Shown here in pieces: positions 31,865 to 39,499 of a stretch of DNA of 64,000 nucleotides; the stretch's first letter is position 1; each line of letters begins with the position of its first letter. The position numbers and the translations under genes are program-made. The notes below the pieces were generated by a model. That model saw only the letters and a list, made by a program, of their open reading frames with translations, searched no databases and was not told the DNA's origin. This stretch comes from JACQFK01 sp036383955. GTDB lineage: Bacteria > Planctomycetota > MHYJ01 > JACPRB01. The DNA lies in NCBI GenBank assembly GCA_036383955.1, contig DASVNH010000204.1:15345-79344 (forward strand). Reading direction: 5' to 3'.

Positions 31865-33189
31865 GGCGTGGAGTCTAGCAAGTCCTTGCGGAGCTGCTCA
31901 AGCCGCCGGCGCAATTCTTCCTTCAGCGCCGCGTGGGCCGGATCGGCCGCGAGGTTCTTGAGCTCGTGGGGATCCTTCGCCAGGTCGTAGAGCTCGAACT
32001 CCTCCGGCGCCTCGTAGTAGTGGATCAGCTTCGCCGTCTCCGTGCGCACGCCCCGGTGCGGCTTCACCTTGTGGGAGTCGGGATACTCGTAGTAGTGGTA
32101 GTACCAGTCCTTGCGCCACGCGACCCCCGGCTTCAGCAGCGGCAGCCCCTGCATGGTCTTGGGGACGTCGACCCCCGCCAGATCCAGCACCGTCGGCGCG
32201 AAGTCCACGTTCAGCGCCATCTTGTCGTAGGTCGAGCCCGCCTTGACCGCCTTCGGGTAGCGGATCACCAGAGGCACCCGGATCGAGACCTCGTGCATGA
32301 AGCGCTTGTCGTAGCGGCCCCACTCGCCGAGGAAAAACCCGTTGTCCCCCGTGAACAGCATCATCGTGTCGTCGAGCTTCTTCGACGCCTCGAGCGCGCC
32401 GAAGACCTTGCCGATGTTGTCGTCGACGCCCTTGATCACCGCGTGGTAGTCCTTGATGAACTTCGCGTAGTCCAGGATGTCCTTCGCGTTCCCGATCCTG
32501 TTGTCCGCGTCCCGGAAGGCGGCCGGCTTGTCGGCGGCCGGATCGGCGAAGCTGGCGGGCTTGGGCGGGTCGACGTCCTTCATCAGGCCGTCGAGGCGGG
32601 CCGGGCGGTTCCAGCTCCGGTGCGGCGCCTTGAAGAACAGGAAGAGGCAGAACGGCTTGTCCGAGCGCTTCTTCAGCCAGTCGACGGCCTTGTCGGTGAC
32701 CACGTCGTCCATCCAGCCTTCGTGCGGGACGTCCTTGCCGTCGACGCCCTCCGCGATGATCGGCTTGTCGTAGCGCCCCTGCCCCTTGTAGGCGAAATAG
32801 GAATCCCAGGTCTTGTCGCGCAGCGCGTTCTTCAGGTGATTCTTCCCGTAGAAGGCGACCTCGTAGCCGGCCGCGCGGAGGAGGTCGGGCAGGAACGGCA
32901 CCTTGGGATCGATCGCGCGGTCGCGGTTGTCGATGACGCCGTTGAGGTGGGAGTACGTGCCCGTGAGGAAGGTGGCGCGGCTCGGCGAGCAGAGCGCGTT
33001 CGTCACGAAGGCGTTCTTGAAGACGATGCCCTCGCGGCCGATCCGGTCCATGTTCGGCGTCTGGATGAGCGTGCAGCCGCTCAGGCTCAGCGTGTCCCAG
33101 CGCTGGTCATCCGTCATCATCAGGATGAAATTCGGGCGCTTGTCTTGCGCGGGTGCCAGGACAAGCAGGAACGCGAGCGCGAGTCTCAT
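31861..33189 (-). CDS. Secreted sulfatase (type I family), iduronate-2-sulfatase-like
   Basis: 442 residues; short leader MRLALAFLLVLAPAQ. Canonical active site LCSPSRATFLTG (Cys67 to formylglycine), metal sites NFILMMTDDQRWD and FTGDNGFFLGEWG, and the GKNHLKNAL basic motif. The C-terminal region YDLAKDPHELKNLA is the usual family ending. General shape resembles choline/iduronate-type sulfatases of planctomycetes. Start overlaps the stop of the next sulfatase upstream (ATGA), so the two enzymes are made together and probably act on one polysaccharide. Confidence 0.92.
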   Translation of the reverse strand: MRLALAFLLVLAPAQDKRPNFILMMTDDQRWDTLSLSGCTLIQTPNMDRIGREGIVFKNAFVTNALCSPSRATFLTGTYSHLNGVIDNRDRAIDPKVPFLPDLLRAAGYEVAFYGKNHLKNALRDKTWDSYFAYKGQGRYDKPIIAEGVDGKDVPHEGWMDDVVTDKAVDWLKKRSDKPFCLFLFFKAPHRSWNRPARLDGLMKDVDPPKPASFADPAADKPAAFRDADNRIGNAKDILDYAKFIKDYHAVIKGVDDNIGKVFGALEASKKLDDTMMLFTGDNGFFLGEWGRYDKRFMHEVSIRVPLVIRYPKAVKAGSTYDKMALNVDFAPTVLDLAGVDVPKTMQGLPLLKPGVAWRKDWYYHYYEYPDSHKVKPHRGVRTETAKLIHYYEAPEEFELYDLAKDPHELKNLAADPAHAALKEELRRRLEQLRKDLLDSTP

Positions 33190-34535
33190 TTCTTAGGTTT
33201 CCATTTCTCAGAAGGGACGTGCGCGGACTTGATCACGGCTTGGATCTTCTCGACGACCTCCGGGTGCAGGGACGCGACGTCCGCCGTCTCCCCGAGGTCC
33301 GCCTTCAGGTCGTAGAGCGCGAGCTTGCCGTCGTCGACGACCGCCTTCCAGTCGCCCAGGCGGACGGCCTGGTCGAAGCCGCGCTCGTAGAACTCCCAGT
33401 ACAGGGAGTCGTGGCCCTTCTGCTCCTTCCCCAGCAGGGTCGGCGCGACGGAGATTCCGTCGCCGTCGGGGGCGGCGACGCCCGCCAGCGCGGAGGCGGT
33501 CGCCGGAAAGTCCCAGTGCGCCCAGACGAAGTCGCTGACGCGGCCGGCGGGGACCTTGCCGGGCCAGCGGGCGATCATCGGCACGCGGATGCCGCCTTCG
33601 GTCAGGTCGCGCTTCATCCCGCGCAGCGGGCCGGAGCTCTTGAAGAACGCGGGGTCGGCGCCGCCCTCTTTGTGCGGGCCGTTGTCGCTCGTAAAGAGGA
33701 CCAGGGTCTTGTCGTCGAGGCCGAGGGCCTTGAGCTTCTCCATCAGGCGGCCGACGGTGCGGTCCATGCGCGTGATCAGCGCGGCGAACGCGGCGCGCGG
33801 CTTGGGCTGCGAGCGGTAGCCGACGCTGGGATGCTCGTCGGCCTTCTTGTTTTCGAAGGGCTTCTCCTCGAACGAGAACTCGGCCACCGCTTCCGCCGGC
33901 GCCCAGAGCTCGGCGTGCGGGTTCGGCAGGGCGAGGTAGAGGAAGAACGGCCCGCCCTTCTTGCGCTCCACGAAGTCGAGCGCCTCCTTTTCGAAGAGGT
34001 CGCCGCTCCAGGTTTTCGGGTCCACGTCGACCTTCGCGTCGTTTCGAAACAGATGATCGGTGTACTGCCGGTGCGCGTGCTTGTGGTCGAGGTAGCCGAA
34101 GCACTCGTCGAAGCCCTGCTTTTGCGGATGTCCCGTGTTGCCGAGGAGCCCCAGGCCCCACTTGCCGACGACGGACGTCGCGTACCCCGCCTCCTTGAGG
34201 CGCTCGGCCACCGTGACGTCCTCCGGCCGCAGCGGGAGTTCGGCGTTGCCGCGGATGTAGGCGCGGCCCATGTGGAAGCCGGTCATGAGGGCGCAGCGCG
34301 ACGGGGCGCAGACGGTGCTCCCGGAGTAGTACTGCGTGAAGCGCGTGCCCTCCGCGGCGAGGCGGTCGATATGGGGCGTCTTGAACTTCTGCTGCCCGTA
34401 GCAGGAGAGGTCGCCCCAGCCCAGGTCGTCGGCATGGATCAGAATGATGTTCGGTTTCTCATCGGGAACGGCGCCGACGGACCCTTCGGCCCGGCTCAGG
34501 GCAAGCAAGAGGAGGAGGAGCGGGAGCGCTTTCAT
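33186..34535 (-). CDS. Secreted arylsulfatase A-like sulfatase
   Basis: 449 residues. Leader MKALPLLLLLLALSRAEG contains the short repeat shared with three other leaders. Motifs: NIILIHADDLGWGD (metal site), VCAPSRCALMTGFHMGRA (Cys76 to formylglycine), GKWGLG, TSDNGPH (metal site) and LTEGGIRVPMIARWPG. These are the standard arylsulfatase A signatures. It heads a minus-strand operon with the sulfatase at 31861 and the lipoprotein at 31580. The upstream 109 bp, shared with a divergent dehydrogenase operon, is AT-rich and probably carries both promoters. Confidence 0.93.
   Translation of the reverse strand: MKALPLLLLLLALSRAEGSVGAVPDEKPNIILIHADDLGWGDLSCYGQQKFKTPHIDRLAAEGTRFTQYYSGSTVCAPSRCALMTGFHMGRAYIRGNAELPLRPEDVTVAERLKEAGYATSVVGKWGLGLLGNTGHPQKQGFDECFGYLDHKHAHRQYTDHLFRNDAKVDVDPKTWSGDLFEKEALDFVERKKGGPFFLYLALPNPHAELWAPAEAVAEFSFEEKPFENKKADEHPSVGYRSQPKPRAAFAALITRMDRTVGRLMEKLKALGLDDKTLVLFTSDNGPHKEGGADPAFFKSSGPLRGMKRDLTEGGIRVPMIARWPGKVPAGRVSDFVWAHWDFPATASALAGVAAPDGDGISVAPTLLGKEQKGHDSLYWEFYERGFDQAVRLGDWKAVVDDGKLALYDLKADLGETADVASLHPEVVEKIQAVIKSAHVPSEKWKPKK
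34482..34502 (-). repeat. Short interspersed repeat in a signal-peptide coding region (copy 3)
   Basis: Minus strand GCCCTGAGC ... GAAGGG encodes ALSRAEG at the end of the sulfatase leader. Confidence 0.7.
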
Positions 34536-34644
34536 GCGGGTTTAACCTCGACGGCCTTCGCGAAGTTGCCCGAAATACAGGAAACTTCTAAGGGCTGTTT
34601 AGTTATATATCTAAGTTCCTGACTCGAATTAGCTTGGAGATCTC

Positions 34645-36615
34645 ATGATTCGCTGCCTCGCGCTCGTCGTGCTCCTCGCGCTTCCCCAGGATAAAAAGGG
34701 CGTCCTGGCCCCGGAAGACCAGATCAAGGCGTTCAAGCTGTTCCCGGGGCTGGAGGCGACGACCTGGGCGATGGAGCCCGGCTTCACCAATCCGACGAAC
34801 TTCGACATCGACGAGCGCGGGCGCGTGTGGGTGACCGAGTCGGTCAATTACCGCGGCTTCAAGGGCCGGCCGGAAGGCGACCGGGTCGTGATCATCGAGG
34901 ACACGGACCTCGACGGCAAGGCGGACAGCTACAAGGTCTTCGTCCAGGACAAGGCGATCGTCGGGCCTCTCGGCATCTGCGTGCTGGGCAACAAGGTCTA
35001 CGTCGCCCAGTCGCCGAAGATGCTCGTCTATACCATCGACGAGAGCGGCGACAAGCCCGTCGGGACGCCCGAGGTGCTCTTCGACGGCTTCGGCGGCGTG
35101 AACCACGACCACGGCCTGCACTCGATCATGTTCGGCCCCGACGGCCGTTTCTACTTCAACGGTGGCAACGACGGCTGCCGCGGCGCCGAGATCAAGAACG
35201 GCAAGGGCGAGCCGATCATCGACAGCACGAACAGCGGCGCCGGCGGCAAGGGCAAGACCTGGCGCGGCGGCCCCGCCGGCGGCCCGGGCAAGGGCTACCA
35301 GGAGGGCATGGCCTTCCGCTGCAATCCCGACGGCACGGGCTTCGAGACCCTCGGCCACAACTTCCGGAACAACTACGAGGTCGCCGCCGACAGCTTCGGC
35401 ACCGCCTGGCAGTCGGACAACGACGACGACGGCAACCAGGGCGTGCGCATCAACTACGTCATGGAAGGCGGCAACTTCGGCTACAAGGGCTATGCCGGCC
35501 GCGACTGGGGCCGCGACATGCCCAGCTACCCCGGCCAGTGGAAGCAGGAAGCCCACTTCCACCAGCGCGACCCGGGCGTCGTCCCCAACCTGCTCAGCAC
35601 CGGCGGCGGCTCGCCGACCGGCATCCTGGTGAACGAGGGCGACCTCCTGGGCGAGAAGCTCAAGGGCGCGCTCATCCACTGCGACGCCGGCCCGAGCGTC
35701 GTCCGCGCGTACTTCCCCAAGATGGACGGCGCCGGCTACTCCTGCGGCGTCGCCGAGGTCGTCAAGTCCACGCACAACTGGTTCCGGCCGGCCGACGTCT
35801 GCATCGGCGTCGACGGCGCCCTCTACGTCGCGGACTGGACCGACGCGGGCGTCGGCGGCCACGCGACCGCCGACAAGGACCTCACGCGGATCAGCGGCCG
35901 CATCTACCGGATCGCGCCCGCCGGCAACAAGCCGTCGGTGCCGAAGCTCGATCTCTCGAGCGTCAAGGGCCAGATCGACGCCCTCCTCTCCCCCAACCTC
36001 GCGCGCCGCTACGCCGCGTATCAGAAGCTGCTCGCGGGCGGCGAGGCCGAGCTGAAGGAGCTGTTCGCGACGTCCAAGGACGCCCGCCACCGCGCCCGCG
36101 CCCTCTGGCTGCTCGCGCGCAAGAACTCGAGCCACGTGACGGCGGCGCTGTCGGACAAGGACGTCGACATCCGCATCACCGCGCTGCGCGCCGCGCGCCT
36201 CATCAAGATGGACATGGCCCCGATCCTGGCGAAGATGGCCGGCGACGAGAGCCTGGCCGTGGCCCGGGAAGTCGCCCTCGCGCTGAACTACGAGCCGACG
36301 GACAAGGCGATGGACACGCTGGTCGCGCTGATCGACCGGATGACGCCTCCGGCCGAGGCCGGCGAACAGCCCAAGGCGGCCGGCAACTACCAGCCCGAGT
36401 CGGAGCTGGAGCAGTGGCGCCAGAAGAAGTATCAGCACCGCTGGTATCTCGAGGCGCTCGGCATCGCCGCGACGGGCCGCGAGAAGGAAACGCTGGAAGC
36501 GTGGACGGCCAAAGGCAAGAATAAGGATCCGAAGGTCGCCGAGCTGGTCGCCTGGCGCCTGAACCGCGTGATTCCCGAAGCGCCCCCGCCGCCGCCCAAG
36601 AAACAGGGGAACTGA
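34645..36615 (+). CDS. PVC-type membrane-bound dehydrogenase (sorbosone-dehydrogenase-like)
   Basis: 656 residues; leader MIRCLALVVLLALPQ; TTGGAG lies before ATG 34645, and an AT-rich stretch (TTATATATC) about 30 bp further up fits a promoter. Propeller motifs: NFDIDERGRVWVTESVNYRG, DHGLHSIMFGPDGRFYFNGG, FNCNPDGTGFE-like and GRIYRIAPAG. HEAT-like repeats occupy about 440-600 (ALWLLARKNSSHVTAALSDK, DVDIRITALRAARL). Predicted to oxidise a sugar or polyol outside the cytoplasm and pass electrons to the cytochrome encoded next, whose ATG overlaps this stop (TGATG). Unlike the copy at 17924 it lacks the N-terminal lectin domain. Confidence 0.9.
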   Translation: MIRCLALVVLLALPQDKKGVLAPEDQIKAFKLFPGLEATTWAMEPGFTNPTNFDIDERGRVWVTESVNYRGFKGRPEGDRVVIIEDTDLDGKADSYKVFVQDKAIVGPLGICVLGNKVYVAQSPKMLVYTIDESGDKPVGTPEVLFDGFGGVNHDHGLHSIMFGPDGRFYFNGGNDGCRGAEIKNGKGEPIIDSTNSGAGGKGKTWRGGPAGGPGKGYQEGMAFRCNPDGTGFETLGHNFRNNYEVAADSFGTAWQSDNDDDGNQGVRINYVMEGGNFGYKGYAGRDWGRDMPSYPGQWKQEAHFHQRDPGVVPNLLSTGGGSPTGILVNEGDLLGEKLKGALIHCDAGPSVVRAYFPKMDGAGYSCGVAEVVKSTHNWFRPADVCIGVDGALYVADWTDAGVGGHATADKDLTRISGRIYRIAPAGNKPSVPKLDLSSVKGQIDALLSPNLARRYAAYQKLLAGGEAELKELFATSKDARHRARALWLLARKNSSHVTAALSDKDVDIRITALRAARLIKMDMAPILAKMAGDESLAVAREVALALNYEPTDKAMDTLVALIDRMTPPAEAGEQPKAAGNYQPESELEQWRQKKYQHRWYLEALGIAATGREKETLEAWTAKGKNKDPKVAELVAWRLNRVIPEAPPPPPKKQGN

Positions 36616-37328
36616 TGCTGCTCCTCGCCTTGATGCTTGCCGGGGATGTCGAGAAGATCCTCGACATCAAGGCGCCCATGGAGGAGCGCGAGGCGGCGGT
36701 CAAGGCGCTGGCGAAAACCAAGGACGGGGCCCGGTCCCTGCTCAACCTGGTGGACGCGGGCAAGTTTCCGCTGGAGCTGAAGGCCACGGCGGCCTTCTCG
36801 CTCGCGGCGAACAAGGACGTCGCCAAGGAAGCCGCCGAAAAGCTCCCCTTGCCCAAGGCGAAGGGCGGCAAGACCCTGCCTCCGCTGGACGAGCTGTCCG
36901 CGATGAAGGGGGACGTCGCCGCCGGCGCGAAGGTCTTCCGACGTCCCGAGGGCCCGAACTGCATCGGATGTCATCAGCTGAACGAAGAGGGCAAGCTGGT
37001 GGGGCCGCCGCTGTCGACCATCGGCAACAAGCTCGGGCGCGACCAGCTCTTCGAGTCGGTCCTGACGCCGAGCGCGGCGATCCTGATGAGCTACGAGAAC
37101 TGGATCGTGCGGACGAAGGGCGGCGACATCAAGCAAGGGATCAAAGTCGAGGACACGGACGACCACGTCACGCTGAAGGACAACCAGGGCGAGTACATCG
37201 ACATCCCGGTCGGCCAGATCGCGGACAAGAAGCAGATGACGCTGTCGATGATGCCCGAGAACATCACGGAGTCGATGTCCGTGCAGGACCTCGTGGATCT
37301 GGTCGCGTTTCTCCAGACGCTGAAATAG
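36615..37328 (+). CDS. PVC haem-binding cytochrome c-type protein
   Basis: 237 residues; minimal leader MLLLALMLAG. A helical segment (about 15-80) precedes a single haem site CIGCH (116-120), and the domain continues with KLVGPPLSTIGNKLGRDQLFESVLTPSAAI and DLVDLVAFLQTL, the PVC haem-binding signature. An axial Met could come from LSMMPENITESM. Starts at the TGATG junction with the dehydrogenase gene, so it is the natural electron acceptor. The two are commonly one polypeptide in other planctomycetes. Confidence 0.9.
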   Translation: MLLLALMLAGDVEKILDIKAPMEEREAAVKALAKTKDGARSLLNLVDAGKFPLELKATAAFSLAANKDVAKEAAEKLPLPKAKGGKTLPPLDELSAMKGDVAAGAKVFRRPEGPNCIGCHQLNEEGKLVGPPLSTIGNKLGRDQLFESVLTPSAAILMSYENWIVRTKGGDIKQGIKVEDTDDHVTLKDNQGEYIDIPVGQIADKKQMTLSMMPENITESMSVQDLVDLVAFLQTLK

Positions 37329-37338
37329 GGGGATGTCG

Positions 37339-38043
37339 ATGCTCCTCGCCCTCGCTCTCCTGCTCCAGGACCCGTTCGACTCGGCCCTTCCGGGCCTCGC
37401 TCAGGGCAGGCCCTTCACGGTCGTCGCTCAGGACAAGTGGCTCTTTGAGGACAAGTTCGCGGCGGCGCCCGGCAAGGGGTATTCCTGGATCCGGGCGGAC
37501 GCGGCGGCGTCGAAAGTCGAGAAGGGCGCGCTGCATCTGAAGGCGCTGCCGGGCACGATCTGGGAGAAGACGGCCACGCAGAAAAACCTGCTGGTGCGGG
37601 ACGTCCCGGCTTACAAGGAGGACGAGGGCTCGATCGCGGTCGAAGTGACGGTCACGAACGTGATGGCGGTCGACGGCGAGCAGGCCGGCCTGATGCTGTA
37701 CCTGGACGACGACCACTACCTGAAGCTCTGCCGGGAGCGGGTGGGCGGGAAGACGCAGATCGTGTTCGCGCGGGAAGTGGCGGGCGTCGCGGTCTGCCCC
37801 GTCGAGCGCAATGACCCGGCCGCCTCGCACAAGCTGCGGATCCGCTGGGAGCCGAACAAGGTCTACGCCGAGATGCTGCCGGCGGGCGGCCCGAAGTGGC
37901 TCGTGGCGGGCTACTGCGAGTCGCCCTTCCGGAAGCCCGACGGCGTCAAAGTAGCGCTGTATGCCTGCGGCGGCAAGGCGGACGCCCCCGGCTGGGCCCA
38001 GTTCACCGACTTCCGCGTCGGCCACCCCGCCCCCGTCGAATAG
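37339..38043 (+). CDS. Secreted concanavalin-like (DUF1349/GH43 C-terminal type) protein
   Basis: 234 residues from ATG 37339, preferred over ATG 37333 because GGGGG then has proper spacing. Leader MLLALALLLQ; right after it the fourth copy of the short repeat encodes ALPGLAQG. A jelly-roll is indicated by DKWLFEDKFAAAPGKGYSW, HLKALPGTIWEK, EQAGLMLYLDDDHYLKLCRE and VALYACGG. This matches the beta-xylosidase C-terminal concanavalin-like domain, a carbohydrate-binding fold without catalytic residues. Third gene of the dehydrogenase operon; may present substrate. Confidence 0.8.
   Translation: MLLALALLLQDPFDSALPGLAQGRPFTVVAQDKWLFEDKFAAAPGKGYSWIRADAAASKVEKGALHLKALPGTIWEKTATQKNLLVRDVPAYKEDEGSIAVEVTVTNVMAVDGEQAGLMLYLDDDHYLKLCRERVGGKTQIVFAREVAGVAVCPVERNDPAASHKLRIRWEPNKVYAEMLPAGGPKWLVAGYCESPFRKPDGVKVALYACGGKADAPGWAQFTDFRVGHPAPVE
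37385..37408 (+). repeat. Short interspersed repeat just after a signal peptide (copy 4)
   Basis: CCCTTC ... CTCAGGGCAG, in the opposite orientation relative to reading from copies 1-3, encodes ALPGLAQG. Confidence 0.6.
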
Positions 38044-38089
38044 GATCCTGATCCTGTAACAGCGGAGGGGTCTGGGGTACTAGTTTGCG

Positions 38090-38623
38090 ATGACCCGACT
38101 GGCGCTGGTCCTGACCCTCCTCCTGCCCCAGGAGCCGGCGGCCGATTTCCGGCCCGGGCTGATCGGCGAATTCTTCGAGCTGCAGGGAGAGGTCGAGGAC
38201 TTCCCCACCCTGACCGCCGACAAGAAGCCGGCGCTGCGGCGGATCGACACCCAGGTGAACTTCGAGACCACGGAAGCCGCGTTCGGCGGGACGGGCCTCA
38301 CCGACAAGTTCTACGTCCGCTGGACGGGCGTCCTCCGCGTCGCGATCGAGGGCAAGTACACCATCTACACCGAGTCCGACGACGGCTCCCGCTTCTTCGT
38401 GGGCGACACGAAGGTCGTCGACAACGGCGGCCTCCACACCATGGAGGAGAAGAGCGGCGAGATCGAGCTCAAGCCCGGCGACCACCCCATCCGCCTCGAG
38501 CTTTTCGACAACCAGGGCGCGGCCGGCTGCCGCCTGTCCTGGGAAGGCCCCGGCATCGCAAAGGCCGTCATCCCCGACAAGGTCCTTTTCCACAAGAAGG
38601 ACAAAGACCTCGACAAGGACTAA
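38090..38623 (+). CDS. Secreted PA14-domain protein
   Basis: 177 residues; leader MTRLALVLTLLLPQ. Nearly the whole mature protein is one PA14 domain: GLIGEFFELQGEVEDFP, KFYVRWTGVLRVAIEGKYT, YTESDDGSRFFVGDTKVVDN and PIRLELFDNQGAAGCRLSWEG. PA14 domains bind carbohydrates, often with calcium through the DDGS loop seen here. It ends in a very charged tail (KKDKDLDKD). Last gene of the dehydrogenase/cytochrome/lectin group, though a 46-bp gap and a possible TACTAG element six bases before ATG allow its own promoter. Confidence 0.9.
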   Translation: MTRLALVLTLLLPQEPAADFRPGLIGEFFELQGEVEDFPTLTADKKPALRRIDTQVNFETTEAAFGGTGLTDKFYVRWTGVLRVAIEGKYTIYTESDDGSRFFVGDTKVVDNGGLHTMEEKSGEIELKPGDHPIRLELFDNQGAAGCRLSWEGPGIAKAVIPDKVLFHKKDKDLDKD

Positions 38624-38646
38624 GCGGCCCGCCTCGCGGGCCGCTT
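38622..38646. terminator. Strong bidirectional GC hairpin
   Basis: GCGGCCCGC, CTC, GCGGGCCGC: 9-bp perfect stem with 3-base loop, flanked by AA and TT, starting at the PA14 gene stop and ending just before the stop of the convergent DUF1428 gene. Confidence 0.75.
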
Positions 38647-38649
38647 CGC

Positions 38650-39006
38650 TCAGCGGCTCACGAGCCCCTTGAAGCCGCCCCAGGCCATGCGCTTGATGTC
38701 GAAGGGCATGTCGTCCGCGTCGCAGCTGTCGTGAAGGCGCTTGTCCTTCATGACCTTCTTGTTCACCGCGTCCCGGTGCGCGCGCGACTTGTAGACGATG
38801 TAGGCGAACACCATCGTCTCCCCCGCCTTCGCCTTCGCCAGCTTCGGGAAGGGCAGCCCGAAGCCGGGCGTCATGTCCTCGCCCACCGCTTCGACGTACT
38901 GCAGCGCGCCGTGGTCGCGCCAGACTTTCGACGCCAGCGTCGCCATCTTCTTGTAGGCGCCCAGGTTCTTCTTCGGCAGCGGCAGCAGGAATCCGTCCAC
39001 GTACAT
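38650..39006 (-). CDS. DUF1428 family protein
   Basis: 118 residues, the usual family length, with an AAAGGAGG located inside the end of the upstream gene. Family motifs: MYVDGFLLPLPKKNLGAYKKMA, WRDHGALQYVEAVGED, VFAYIVYKSRAHRDAVN and PFDIKRMAWGGFK. A cytoplasmic ferredoxin-like dimeric alpha/beta-barrel fold of unknown biochemical role. Its start is two bases after the stop of the PEP-hydrolase-like gene, so they are translated together. Confidence 0.92.
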   Translation of the reverse strand: MYVDGFLLPLPKKNLGAYKKMATLASKVWRDHGALQYVEAVGEDMTPGFGLPFPKLAKAKAGETMVFAYIVYKSRAHRDAVNKKVMKDKRLHDSCDADDMPFDIKRMAWGGFKGLVSR

Positions 39007-39008
39007 GT

Positions 39009-39479
39009 CTATCCCTCCTTTAAGGTTTCCCAGATCAGAGCGCCGGGGACGTCGACCCCCTTCGGCACCACGACCGCGTCGACGGCCGGCGCCACGAGCG
39101 CGGCCTGCTCGGCGTTGAACGCCATCCCCAGCGTCAGGAAGCCGGCGCGGCGGGCGGCGCGGAGGAAGTCGACCTCCTTCGCGTACCCCAGCTCGGCCGC
39201 CGCCAGGCTGCGCCCGAACTGGCCGTCGATGAGCCCCACGCTCGGCAGGTTGATGACGCCGACGGCCCCCAGCGCCTTGACCTCGGCGAGCAGGCGGTCG
39301 CGGTCGCGGAACGGGTCGGTGGCGCAGAGGCCGGCCACGACGGGGACCTTGGCCGTCCGCAGGAGGTCCAGCGTGGCCGCGTTCGCGTCGCCGAGCGGGA
39401 GCAGGCCCAGGTGGAGCCGGCGCCCCGCCGCGTTGTGCGCGATCCGGTAGTCTCCGGCGAGCAGGTCCTTCAAGGTCAC
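39009..39479 (-). CDS. Short PEP-hydrolase-like / TIM-barrel signal transduction family protein
   Basis: 156 residues from GTG 39479. Recognisable core: LLPLGDANA, PVVAGLCATDPFRD, VGVINLPSVGLIDGQFGRSL, and ELGYAKEVDFLRAARRAGFLTLGMAFN. Family members are usually about 270 residues, so this is a compact form lacking the usual N-terminal and C-terminal portions of the barrel. Cytoplasmic; substrate not known. A TATACT -10 lies six bases before the GTG, shared with the divergent gene at 39500. DUF1428 follows. Confidence 0.72.
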   Translation of the reverse strand: MTLKDLLAGDYRIAHNAAGRRLHLGLLPLGDANAATLDLLRTAKVPVVAGLCATDPFRDRDRLLAEVKALGAVGVINLPSVGLIDGQFGRSLAAAELGYAKEVDFLRAARRAGFLTLGMAFNAEQAALVAPAVDAVVVPKGVDVPGALIWETLKEG

Positions 39480-39485
39480 GCGGCC

Positions 39486-39493
39486 AGTATACT
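39486..39493. promoter_or_regulatory. Palindromic -10 element AGTATACT serving two divergent start codons
   Basis: AGTATACT reads as TATACT on both strands. On plus, TATACT (39488-39493) ends six bases before ATG 39500; on minus, TATACT (39491-39486) ends six bases before GTG 39479. The spacing is exactly symmetric and predicts leaderless transcripts on both sides. Confidence 0.6.
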
Positions 39494-39499
39494 CAGACG

